Below, piece by piece: positions 47,235 to 58,190 of a stretch of 64,000 bases of DNA. Every line of letters starts with the position of its first letter. Within the stretch, counting starts at the first letter, position 1. Under the pieces are notes generated by a model, which was not told the origin of the DNA, searched no databases, and saw nothing but the letters and a program-made list of their open reading frames with translations. This DNA is from Pyrus communis (Eukaryota; Streptophyta; Magnoliopsida; Rosales; Rosaceae), in NCBI RefSeq assembly GCF_963583255.1, contig NC_084817.1:10546121-10610120 (forward strand), written 5' to 3'. Position numbers and translations under genes: made by a program.

Positions 47235-48215
47235 ACATATGTTTCGGTACAAATGTATTAGTCCATATGTTTCAATACAAATGTATTAGTACATATGTTT
47301 TGGTACGAATGTATCGGTAGATAAGTTTCGGTACGAATGCATCGATACATAAATTTCGGTACGAATGTATCGGTACATATGTTTCGATACGAATGTATCG
47401 GTACATAAGTTTCGGTACGATTGCTTCAGAATATAAGTTTCAATATGAATGCATCGGTACATAAGTTTCGGTACGATTGCTTCAGAATATAAGTTTCAAT
47501 ATGAATGCATTGGTACATAAGTTTCGGTATGAATGCAGCACATAAGTTTCAGTACAAAAAATCGATACATAAGTTTTGGTACAAATATATTAGTACATAT
47601 GTTTTGGTACGAATGTATTAATACATATGTTTTGGTACGAATGTATTAATACATATGTTTCAGTACGAATGTATTGGTACATAAGTTTTAAAACAAAAAT
47701 TGGTATATAAGTTTCGGTACGAATGTATTAGTTTTGGTACAAATGCATCGATACATAAGCTTCGGTACGAATGCATCAATACATAAGTTTCGGTACGAAT
47801 GTATTAGTACATATGTTTCGGTACGAATGTATTAGTACATATGTTTCGGTACGAATGTATCAGTATATATGTTTCGGTACAAATGCATTGGCACATAAGT
47901 TTCAGTACAAAAATCAGTACATAAGTTTCGGTACAATTGCATTAGTACATAAATTTTGGTATGAATGCTTTGCTACATAAGTTTCGGTACGAATGCATTG
48001 GTACGTAAGTTTCGGTACGAATGCATCGGTACATAAGTTTCGGTATGACTGTATTAGTACATATGTTTCGGTACAAATATATTAGTACATAAATTTTAGT
48101 ACAAAAATCGGTACATAAGTTTCGGTACGACTGTATTAGTACATATGTTTTGGTACAAATATATTAGTACATAAGTTTTAGTACAAAAATCGGTACATAA
48201 GTTTCAGTACGATTA
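47235..48215. repeat. 28-bp minisatellite, about 35 units
   Basis: The consensus unit is two related 14-mers, GGTACATAAGTTTC and GGTACGAATGTATC, giving a 28-bp dimer repeated with substitutions and small gaps over about 980 bp. The shared GGTAC.TA.GT.TC core shows that the unit itself arose by duplication. Because 28 is not a multiple of 3, translations cycle through all frames; the 69-codon frame inside (47771-47980) is a repeat artefact. The array runs straight into the LRR pseudogene. Confidence 0.92.
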
Positions 48216-49301
48216 CTTCGTTGCACCTGCGCAATAATCACTTATTTGGAGAAGTACCTACTTCCCTACAAAAATATGAGTCCTTGTTCCTTCTTGACCT
48301 TCACACAAATGAATTTGTTGGAAGTATACCAACATGGATTGGTAAAAGCCTTCCGAATTTGGGAGTTCTCAGCCTCCGTTTGAACATGCTTCACGGCAAC
48401 ATTCCTCATGAACTATGCAGTCTCCAAAATCTCCATATCCTGGACCTCGCAGACAACAATTTTTCCAGAGCAATACCAAAGTGTTTCAAGAATTTCACAA
48501 CCATGGCAAATTTTTCAAACTCGGGATACCCCATTTTGTTCTCCTCTAGATCATATGCTTTTCGTTATGCTACTTTCGAGGACAACTACATAGAGAAAGC
48601 AATCTTGGTGAGAAAAGGTAGAGAAGTGGAGTACAACAAAATACTTACTTTGGTGAAAAGCTTGGACCTTTCAGGCAACTTTATATCCGGAGAGATACTC
48701 GAAGAGCTGACCAACCTCAAGGAAATCTTTTGGTTGGAAACATCCCTTCAAAGATGGGTGATATGAGATGGTTAGAATCTCTCGTTTTCTTGAGCAACAA
48801 ACTTACTAGTCAGATTTCTCCAAGCATGTCAAAGTTTACATTTCTAAGCAACTTGAACTTGTCCTACAACTATCTGACAGAACAAATTCCAGAAAGCACA
48901 CAGCTTCATAGCCTTGATCAGTCAAGTTTCTTTGGCAATAAACTTTGTGGACATCAACTGGAGAAGTACAACATAAACCATGTTGGAAGTCCAATTTCAT
49001 CGGGTAATCAAAAAGAGGGAATTGGTCGTTTACTTGAAGACGGTTGGCTCGATCTGAGCTTGGGATTAGGGTTTGCATAAACCATGTTGGAAGTCCAATT
49101 TCATCGGGTAATCAAAAAGAGGGAATCGGTCGTTTACTTGAAGACGGTTAGCTCAATCTGAGCTTGGGATTAGGGTTTGCATTTGGTTTTTGGAGTGTTC
49201 TTGGCACGTTGTTGTTGAACATGCCGTGGAGCACTGGGTCTTCACGGTTCCAAAATAACATTGTAAGCAAGCTCTATGCCATAATTCAAGAGAAACTATG
49301 A
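48216..49301 (+). pseudogene. Receptor-like protein (LRR) fragment, broken
   Basis: The C-terminal part of an LRR receptor-like protein of the plant RLP class (pattern receptors with ectodomain, one membrane span and a short tail). LRR signatures are clear: LHLRNNHLFGEVP, LFLLDLHTNEFVGSIPTWIG, LHILDLADNNFSRAIP, VKSLDLSGNFISGEI, LSNLNLSYNYLTEQIPEST, then QSSFFGNKLCG and GLGFAFGFWSVLGTLLLNMPW as the juxtamembrane and membrane segment. It is broken by a missing N-terminal half (the minisatellite abuts the first LRR), by a frame change and small deletion near 48725, and by a 104-bp tandem duplication (48972-49179) that puts a stop ahead of the membrane span. The second repeat copy has its own TAG. 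Not functional. Confidence 0.88.
48972..49179 (+). repeat. 104-bp tandem duplication in the RLP pseudogene
   Basis: 48972-49075 and 49076-49179 differ at about 3 positions. Copy 1 passes into copy 2 through CAT microhomology, creating TTTGCATAA (stop) in place of TTTGCATTTGG. Since 104 is not a multiple of 3, the frame is lost. Confidence 0.9.
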
Positions 49302-51382
49302 GCATTCGAACTTAGGTGCAAAGGGAAAGCGCATTGGTTTAACCAACTTGGCTACGCCAAAAAAGCTATATGGTATTATTGTTGAACTTCTTAACTATTT
49401 TTGCATGTATAAGTTGTACCTGTTTGTGTATGTGAACAGAGTAATTTTCTTGCTAATTTCAAACAAATACACAATTACAATAGTGTATTCCAAACAAACA
49501 ATTGTATAACAGGAAGCTAATTACAGACTGCTCATCAACTTAGCATGCTTCTTTTTCAAACGAGATAACTACAAATTGCTTTAACCACTCACACAACTCT
49601 TAATTCAATTGGAAAAATCATATTTCACAACAGTTCACACGTGCCTAATTGAGCGTTAGATATCGCAAACAATAAGCAACCTTCCAAGACCATACCTCCT
49701 CCTTGTTGAATTCCGAGAAGCTCTTGGCGGAATCAAGTTTAGTTCTTTCCTTTCACTTCTCTCTACTTGCGTGAATCACCTCTTGTAAATATGACAATTT
49801 CAATACCATCAAAAGCTTAGGTTCACAGCATCAGAATAATTATTTTAAATTGAACATGTCATATGATCGTAATGTCATGACACTATCAAAACAGAAATAT
49901 CAGTGCCTTCAGATTACTGTGATCGAAGTACATAAACTAATAAGGAAATAAATGCACGCCAAACAGGGGTTTTATATGGTAAACTCGGAGCCATGTAAGG
50001 TTGTCGCACAAATGCACAAGGTACTGACAGTTAAGGAGTCTCGAATAAACAAATAGATATGGATCATATAAACATTCCAAAGTTCAATAAGATAAAACAA
50101 AAATACAGAAAGTTTACTGGGCAAATTCAAAAAGTGCATGGAAATAGTGCTAAACTAACATAGCTTTTTATGTCAAGCAATACGAAAAGTCGATAGAAAA
50201 TACAAAGTTCATAGAACAAAAGATCAGGTAAACTACATCAAGCAAACTGGAAACCTTTTAAAAGTTCATGTTCTTCTTTGCACAAGATATGTCCCAGTTC
50301 CCAGCAGAGCCGAAATGAACCACATCAAAGAAACAGAGGAAACAATTGTACCATTTGCTGGTGACATAGTCGTACACCAAGAAAATTGGAAATAGACTGT
50401 CCCACTGTACACGCCAAAATGATAAATCCCCGCATCATCTGGGCCTTTAGAAGCAAGGCAAGGCAAGCAAGGGTCCAACCTTGGCCCTGAAAATGCAGGG
50501 ATTTGAAATAAGAATCATGAAACCGAACTCTATATGCATTCACATGGTAACAAGGAAACCAAGCACAATTCAATGAGTAAAAAGATAATATGGCATCACA
50601 ACTGGCTTCATATTCCATGCAATATGCAGAACAAAATAACCAATCTTCCACATACATAATGATACCATCTCATTCAACCAAAAAATTGAGAGAACAGAAA
50701 GATGGTGCATGATGCATTAGCCAGCAATACATGCAAGTGGGGTGTCAGAATATGGTGACCCTTGTTCCCGGATCAGAAACTTGGTTTTTCATTTTACCTC
50801 GCAAAAAATCTAGAGTCAGACACAGAAGTCCTTATGATAAAACCAAAACCATGCGGAGACAAGTGTTCATCCTTGTCATCACCATCGAACTAACAGACGT
50901 AATTGGGTCCCAATAGACTAGATCCTGGATATGTACAAATCCTCTCTGGTTTAATCTCACTAAATACTGGACATGAGAGCTACAAAGCACAAGCCTTCCC
51001 AAAAGGAGAAAAGGGGTACAAATACTCAATTCTTAATATGATAAAGTACATAGCTTCCCAAGTACAAATTTTATATACTTACATTTGCACATTGGAAACT
51101 AAAATAAGCACAACAAAATGGAGCAATATATCCTTGTTTCTTCCAATGGAAAAAAACTGGTAACGAGATTATGAAAAACAGTTGACAAGAAACAGTACAG
51201 ATTTCCCAAGACTAAATATTCACTTCTACAAAGGTACATAATTTCCAAAGTACAAATTTCCCAAGTTTAAATCAGTAAAGCTTGAACAATCAAGATGAGC
51301 AGGAGAAATCATAACAATTATTGTCTGATTCTTACAAAGTACGAGAGGCAATAAAGCTATTGAACATCATAAAGATCAAAAG
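49302..51382. other. Spacer and probable 3' region of the Agenet gene
   Basis: No recognised gene. The part from about 50220 to 51382 lies downstream of the minus-strand Agenet-ENT gene and may be its 3' UTR. Minus-strand frames of 110 and 70 codons (50325-50657, 50266-50478) have hydrophobic stretches but no recognised similarity. Confidence 0.4.
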
Positions 51383-52699
51383 TTATCTAAGATTAAAGTT
51401 TGTTCCTGGTGAGAGTAAGTTCCTTACTTCCATCAAATGTTCATCATTTGAAATGTGAAGTGAAATACGGAGATTTGTCAACAACGCTTCTTGTTCCCAG
51501 TTTAAGGACCCAGAAGCATGCATTGCTACCAGAGTACTGCGATAAGCATTCAATTCTAACCTATGTATTCCTGCTGCTACATCCTCTTTCAGAGGAAGGG
51601 AAAAGTTTTCTTGCGCATCTTCATAGCAACAAAAAGTCTCTGCATCACTAGAAAGGGTATCTGCATCTTGACTAGTACCTACTAAATGACCGGACAACTT
51701 ATTTGAACTGCTACTAATAACACTGCAACTACCAACAGAGCATGCATCATTAATACTATCATTAAGTTCTGAGCTTCTTTCAACAAAACAAGAGATAACA
51801 CCATTTAGCTTCTCCCTCTCCTTTTCAAAACATCCAGTTGTACGATTCATAAAGGAAGTATGCATGTATTTTTCACCCAGATTTTCGCGCGGGTAAGCAA
51901 CAGCATCTACCTTTTTGAGCAAGTAAGATGGGGACCCAGCAAAAACACGTTGACGCTCACACCCCTTCTTAATTGCCCTCACCTTTCGAGAATATCCCTC
52001 AATAGAAGAGCTATCTGGAGAAGCTCTCTTCAATGATCCAGATGAAACACTATGGGAATCCTGACAACTGATGTTGTACATGGGAGGTAAACAACCATTT
52101 CCGCTGGGTAACTTTATTTTTGCATTCATTTGTGGGACTTGCGAGCTCATCTGATTATCGGGACCCTATCAAAAGGAACCATAAGGAATATTAGTAAGCA
52201 AATAAAATAAAATAGAGGCCTGAAACAGTTATCAATATGTTCAACAAGATAAAGAATGATAAAAATACATAAAACAACAATGAGCCAGATAGAAGTTTAC
52301 CTTTCCGATCACAACCCATCTGTCATTATTCCATAATTGGCGTGCCCGGATCCTATACTTGTGGACTCTTAACTCCTCAGAAGATCCAAGTAGGCTAGCC
52401 AAGTAATAATTTTCATCCAAGACCTTCAACACCGTGACCATTTTCCAGAAACCATCATCAAACAACTCGGCAACATCACCAACTGCCCAACTCTCCACTC
52501 TTTGGACAGGCGGAGGGCAAGGCCTGATATCCTTCCTTGAGACTCTCTGCATATCTGCCTGACTGTCCTTGCCAGACGAATCATAGCTAACACTATATGT
52601 ATGGCCATTACCAGAAACAATCACAGCACAGCGCCAAGCTCCTGCAGGCGCCTCCTTTTGGCTAAGTACCTCCACTTTGCTCCTCTTCTTGAATCTCAT
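51383..52699 (-). CDS. Agenet (Tudor-like) and ENT domain protein
   Basis: A plant nuclear protein with two N-terminal Agenet/Tudor-like modules and a C-terminal ENT (EMSY N-terminus) domain, an architecture associated with chromatin or histone-mark reading. Two coding exons: 52301-52699, ending VVIGK at GT donor 52300-52299, and 51383-52165, starting GPDNQMSS after an AG acceptor; the first is exactly 133 codons and the frame continues, giving 393 residues. Landmarks: FKKRSKVEVLSQKEAPAGAW, IRPCPPPV, WAVGDVAELFDDGFWKM, YYLASLLGS, RARQLWNNDRWVVIGK, a Ser-rich middle, then LELNAYRSTLVAMHASGSLN for ENT near residues 333-352. The start follows from MRFKKRSKVEV, the usual family start; an upstream in-frame ATG at 52786 lies in the 5' UTR intron. 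Intact. Confidence 0.9.
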
Positions 52700-52722
52700 G
52701 ATGACTACCAATATGTCAAAAC

Positions 52723-53159
52723 CTGTATCAACCAAGAAATTAAATCGTCCAATCAGAAACGAAGCATAAGAGTTTCGTAAAATCAATAACTAGATGAAAA
52801 CACGACAATAAATCAGCAGCAGATACACATTTGTTAAACTTAGAAAGGGAACACCTTTTCCAGATTGAAGTGAAACAGTTTACAAATTCAAAGTATGTTG
52901 ACTAAGCTAATAAAATAAATAAAAAATAAGCAAAATATACTCAACCCAAAGCCCCAATATATCAAACTGCACCAAGCTAATGAAAAACCCCAAATTTGAA
53001 TACAATATCAGACTCGGAGTTCTTGGGCAAGCAATTAACACCAAAATGTTTCGCAAAACAATCCAAACGTATTCAATTTAACATAAAAGTAAACGAACAA
53101 AGCATTGAGGGCGTATATTCCAAACCCTAGAAATCAAAATTAGAACAGATTTGACTCAC
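52723..53159 (-). other. 5' UTR intron of the Agenet-ENT gene
   Basis: Minus-strand donor CAAG|GTGAGTC at 53160/53159 and acceptor ATACAG|GTTTTG at 52723/52722. This places a noncoding first exon at and above 53160. Inferred from splice consensus only. Confidence 0.55.
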
Positions 53160-53636
53160 CTTGCTTGAGATTTTTCGAAATTCGACCAACACGCGAACAA
53201 TATTGCTCTGGATGCTTTGTGTACCGGCTTCAATTAGGGATTTCCAGTCTGTAGGGGTTGAGAATTGCGAACTTGGAATTGGGAGGAAAATTAGAAAGTT
53301 AGGGTTTGCACTTTCCTGTTTGTGTGAGAGAGAATATGAAGAAAATAAAATTGTTTACGAATTTAGAATTTATATTTTGGTTTTTTTTTTTTTTTGGGGG
53401 TCCGCTTGAAGTTTTGCCCCCGGCCAGAAGGGAGCATACCGTTGGGTTAATTTACACCTAATTTATATATAAGGTTGTTTTATGCTTAAAGATATTTATT
53501 AATTAATGAAATCTTCTTATTTCCTAAAAATATTACTAAAAGGAAGGGAATTTAATTGCATATAAAGAAGACAGAACCTTATATCAGGCCCTTTAAAGAA
53601 AGAGATCCCTATTTTTTTTAAAAAATCTTATATCAG

Positions 53637-53797
53637 ACCCTTTAAGGGAAGAAATCCCCATTTTTCAAAAAAAAAATGAGAACATCATCTTGACCGTTAG
53701 ATTTGGTAGTCACAAGATTTCATTAAAGCCAAATCTAACGATCAAGAGGATGTCCTCATTTTTTTTTGAAAAATAAGGATCTCTCCCCTTAAAGGCT
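53637..53797. repeat. Inverted repeat (MITE-like), 70-bp arms
   Basis: Left arm 53637-53705 and right arm 53728-53797 pair over about 65 bases (shared CTTTAAGGG, ATTTTTCAAAAAAAAA, TGAG.ACATC.TCTTGA.CGTTAGATTTGG). A partial extra copy of the outer arm precedes it at 53584-53625. It lies about 0.2 kb upstream of the Agenet gene's first exon. Confidence 0.75.
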
Positions 53798-53802
53798 TCC
53801 TA

Positions 53803-53831
53803 TATATATATATATGTATGTATGTATGCAT
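53803..53831. repeat. (AT)n/(ATGT)n microsatellite
   Basis: TATATATATATATATATGTATGTATGTATG-like run. Confidence 0.85.
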
Positions 53832-54139
53832 ATAATGAAGAACTGAGCTCTCCCAGAATTAGATAATAGTTTCCAGATTGCATTTTCAAAGATTAGCATA
53901 TCCTAGACAACAGCCCCTATGCATTCAAAATTAAAGAAAAGAATTAGGGGCCTCAACTATTGTATCAAGCTTTAGAAATAGATCAAGTAGTTCTTTCATT
54001 CACAAATAGATTAAAGAGAACCAAATTTTATAATCAAGTCTGAATGAAAAATAGCAATTTGTAATATTTGATTCATTTTGGAAAAAAAAGGAAGAAAATA
54101 ATGTTAAAGGGAGAAGTAAGTAAACCTTACGTTTTATTC

Positions 54140-55880
54140 ATCTTGTTGCATATGGCATGATGTTAGAACATCTTTATATACAACATTCCTTGTATAAACT
54201 CTAGATTGTCCTGCAATGACACCATTTCTTATAAGGACCTTGGTTGTCTGTGTGGAAACTCCTCTTGACAAAGCTACATAAAGTTAGCCATGGCTGAACA
54301 CATGATTAGGGAGATAGACACCCACATATGGAATTGTTTGGCCTTGAGATTTGTTTATGGTCAGCGCAATGCTTAATCTTACAAGCAATTGTCAACGCAT
54401 AAAAGAGAACGGAAACTTTACATTTTCCGAAGGCTTCAAAGGAAAGTGTGGCAGGAAAACTCTTGTGCCCTTAAAATGCCCAATTAATATTTCAGCATCA
54501 ATGCAATTTGGAAAGAATCACCGACATATCAACCTTGTTCCATTGCATAACCCAGTTTTTGGATCAATATTTCTAAGTAGTATGATTGGTGCACTCAACT
54601 TCAATGTCAACTTATGAGTAGGTAAGCCACCTGGAGTTATAGAATTCAAAAACTCTTGTTTATATAAGTTTTGAGGGTCATCGTCAACTCTATCAAAAGA
54701 GTAATAAATGTGTTGTTTCCCAGGAAATGAGTTTAACACCACTTCATTTAACTTGTCAACGTCCGCATTCCTTGGGGTGATGATAGCCCTATCAACCATA
54801 TAAGAAATGTTGAAAGCATTCTCCTCTAATCTTGGAAATACAAAACCAATAAGATCACCAATTGATTCATCGCCATGCCAAGGAATAATCAATGAATCCG
54901 GGATTCTAATCATATCATCTTCTACAAATGACTCATTTCCATCCCCAACACGGAGCAAGAATTCTGCAAAATCAGGGTCTTGTTGAACTCTCATATTATG
55001 TTTCAACCGGATAACTTGAATCTCCTTCCATAATGAGGGCTTTACAATGCATGCATCTATTGTTTACGCTTTGGTTCCATGAGGCACAACGAGAAGTCCT
55101 TGAGGAAAATCTCCACCAAGAATCATCACTTTGCCACCAAATTGTGTTTACATGCCTGTTATATCTCATAAGGTTCTATCTAAAGCCTCAAATGCTTTCC
55201 TATGAGTCATAGTGGCTTCATCCCATATAGGAACAACTGCACGCCTTAGAAGTTCCGCCAAATCTGATTGCTTGCTTATAGAGCAAGTGTTGGTGGACAA
55301 TAAGTCAATAGGAATCTTAAATTGTGAATGTGATGTTCTTCCTCCAGGTAAAATAGTAGCTGCAATACCAGATGTGGCTGTTGCAATAGCTATGAGGTCA
55401 TCACTCCTTAGCGAAGCAAGTATTACACGAAAAAATTAAGTCTTTCCAATACCGCCGGGGCCATCTACAAAGAAAGCTGCTGATTGATTACATGTAACAG
55501 CTCTCATGATTATGTCGAATGCAGTGCGTTAATCAGTGTTTAATGTCTGAATTGATTGCAGGTCTTCTGGGGGAACAGGAAATGCAAGCTCATCTTGTAT
55601 ATTTGTTAGAGTTGCTGAGCTATTTACGAACATATCAATTTGTGGAAGATCATAATCACGAATTCTTTTACCATGTTGTTGTAACAATGCATTTAGATCC
55701 CGCAACAAAAGATTGATGATAACCCTATTATTTGAGCTGCTGGATGTTGGGTAGTCTTGTCCCATAAATGAATGAAATTCCCCCCATAAATTATGCACTC
55801 CAATAGGTTCACAATACACTAATATTGTGACAAATAACCTACGCAAAGCTGATGGCATGTGAGTTATTGCAGCTTCTAGG
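54140..55880 (-). pseudogene. Helitron helicase remnant (PIF1-like)
   Basis: The helicase part of a plant Helitron Rep-helicase, read high to low on the minus strand: ALRRLFVTILVYCEP and GEFHSFMGQDY (upstream of the core), then Walker A DGPGGIGKT at about 55445-55475, SGIAATILPGGRTSHSQFKI, IWDEATMTHRKAFEALDRTL, then PGGLPTHKLTLKLSAPIILLRNIDP with NGTRL, and the C-terminal [16 protein letters not shown] / HGQLYVALSRG block near 54240-54340. The codon after Walker A GKT is a stop (TAA), and further stops or shifts separate the blocks. No Rep domain, TC start or CTRR hairpin end was recognised, so element borders are unknown. Confidence 0.88.
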
Positions 55881-56275
55881 AGGCATTAGTGAAGTGTGAA
55901 GGTGACAGGGAGTACCACCTAACACCACTACCTAACACCGCCTAGGCCACCTAGGAGCGCCTAGGCAGGCTAACAACTCCCTGATTTTGTCCACCGTTTG
56001 GCACCCAATCGGGATCGGGACGACACCTCACCTCTCAGTGCGGATTTTTACAACACATAGGTAATAACTATACATTTCTCCAAAACTATTGGATTTGGAG
56101 GCAGAAACAATTCTGGTTTCAAGGCCCTCAAAGATCTTTGTTTTCATCATGTTGGTGTGACTGAGTTCTTATTGTCCAACTGTCTAACATTTTTAAAGTA
56201 AAAACAAAAATGTGTCCAACAATTTTCTAAAACGAGGACTTAGTGCCACTTCGTACTACAATCTACTATTCCTCC
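55881..56275. other. Noncoding, with CACCTAGG/CGCCTAGG repeats
   Basis: 55905-55970 repeats CACCTAA, CGCCTAGG and CACCTAGG in short order. No gene seen. Confidence 0.5.
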
Positions 56276-56420
56276 TCACTTGTAAGTGAGAGGTCTTAGG
56301 GTTGATTCTCGCCAATGGCGATTGAACCACATTATTATGACTCGCCCATTATGAGGCTTAGCCCAACTCTCTCACCCCATAATGTAGATAATATCGCTTG
56401 TTGGAAAAGAAAAAAAAACT
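56276..56420 (+). mobile_element. SINE-like element
   Basis: TTGTAAGTGAGAGGTCTTAG, a B-box-like GGGTTGATTCTCGCC, then TTGAACCACATTATTATGAC, ATTATGAGGCTTAGCC and a 3' end GATAATATCGCTTGTT followed by A-rich sequence. Same order as 33540-33680. Confidence 0.6.
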
Positions 56421-58190
56421 TGGTGAACAAGTTTGGCAAGATGAATTGTCTTTAGGCTCGTTTGGAATTGTTTTTATAGAAAGTATTCACTCTCACAAGC
56501 GATACTGTTAAGAATATTATCGGAAACAAATTGATTTTTTATTAAAAATTCAAGTGTTCTTGTAATCAGAAAAAATGAAAAATATTTCAAATCCAATACA
56601 CCAAAAATACTTGAAATAAAAGGTTTTTTTTTTTTTTTGGGAAAATAAAGGTTATTATTCATAAAAATAGAGTTAAGCATGCCTTTTTTTTTTTTTTTTT
56701 TACATCAATTCAAGAGTGCTGGTGTGATAATGAAAAATCTTGGAGTAATAAACAAACATTAAAGAGCTCTTAATAGTTTTTTTTCAACTCTAGACACGAT
56801 AGTAGCTCACGCTCATTTAAGTTACTTTCTATCATTGATGCGTCATAAAAATTAACGGCTTTCACCGATACACATGTGCGCATTTGTCCTAGTCGTTTAC
56901 AGTTTTTCCTTGACAAAATTAACTTAAAACGACAACTAAGACAGAGAAAGAGTCAAACTAGATCTATTGAGACAATTGAAAAGGAAAATTAGAAGTCCAA
57001 GATGGAACAATGACAACATCATTACCCATCCAAGCCAGCACATTTGCTGCATAATTAGTTTCATAAAACGCTTAACTTTCTCATCTCTCTATATTTATCT
57101 TCTATATGTCATCTACATTTCTTCCGCATCCCTTCCATCATCCTTGTTTCGCACTTCTTCATTGCTAAACGTACCCTAGGGTTGCCACATTTTGCCCTAG
57201 AGATTATTTTCCAAAACAGTTTCTTGGGTCCGGCTACAATGGTATATACCACTCAATGACATGAACTTTATACAAAATCCAACTGTTGCAAACATTCCTT
57301 AATCCCTACATGCAAGTTCTCATCGTTGATTTCCATTACGTTATCATGAAAGAAAAATTGCATTTTCTTCCAACTCTTTCTTTCGAGATGAAAATTCACT
57401 ATAAGAGATGCACATGAGAAACGTAGGAAAAAAGTTGAGAAAAGAGTGCAATTATACAACTCTTTTGCTGATAAATCGGAGAGAATTCGAAACCAAATCG
57501 GAACCAATTTCACGAAATTATGAATCCTCGCACGTCTACACTGAAAACTTTCATACAACATCGAGCAGTATGTGCTGTGGGTGAGATCTGCATCTACCAC
57601 AACGGGGTGTCTTAGAATAATCTCAATTATCCGGCAAATAAGTATTTGAGTAACGGAGCAACCACTGCTCTACTCAAACCGTTCCCTAGCAATGCATAAC
57701 TGCAGCATAAAAGAAACGGACAGAAAACGTTAGTCTTGCTGAACAACCACTGTCATGTTTAACAGGAGCTGAAATGTTTGTATTTCTCACTTACTGACAG
57801 ACACCGAATAATTTTCACCAAGTAAAAGGCACAGCATTGTTCATTTTCTGCCAAAATACACATCAAGCTGAACATGAAATAGTGGCTTACCGTTGCCTAA
57901 GGCTTATGTGCTGTGGAAACTGAAAATCTTTCGGGAGAGTGCAAATTAGCAACCTAAGTTGGTCAAAGAAAAATTGTCAATTAACACGCCAAAAACATGA
58001 AACTAATAAATGAAGGTCCATAAAAGATGTGTATAAACGAAATCAGCATACCCCCCCTCGGGGTAAAGTATCTAAGGTGCATAAACATCCACTATTCATA
58101 AAATTTCTGATTTTTTGCTCTTAGAAAGTTTCCTCTGGTGGACCCCCAAACTGAGCATATTCATGTTCTAACAATAACGAAAAAGGATAC
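56421..58190. other. Spacer where DNMT2 C-terminal exons are expected
   Basis: No gene recognised. I looked on the minus strand for the DNMT2 C-terminal segments (the Cys-rich KRCCCF-type block, the TPREVANFHSFP-type block, the GNSLS motif) and did not see them. A 110-codon minus frame at 57268-57600 has no recognised similarity. Confidence 0.5.

Noticed and set aside
47771..47980. 69-codon repeat protein in the minisatellite
   Set aside because: The 28-bp unit is not a multiple of 3 and the frame opens only by chance where copies lack stops.
47235..48215. CRISPR-like array
   Set aside because: Contiguous tandem units without unique spacers, in a plant nuclear context.
50266..50657. Minus-strand frames as a separate membrane protein gene
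   Set aside because: Overlapping frames with hydrophobic stretches but no conserved motifs; more likely the 3' region of the Agenet-ENT gene.
57268..57600. 110-codon minus frame as the missing DNMT2 C-terminus
   Set aside because: It lacks the Cys-rich, TPREVANFHSFP-type and GNSLS-type motifs expected there and resembles nothing I recognise.
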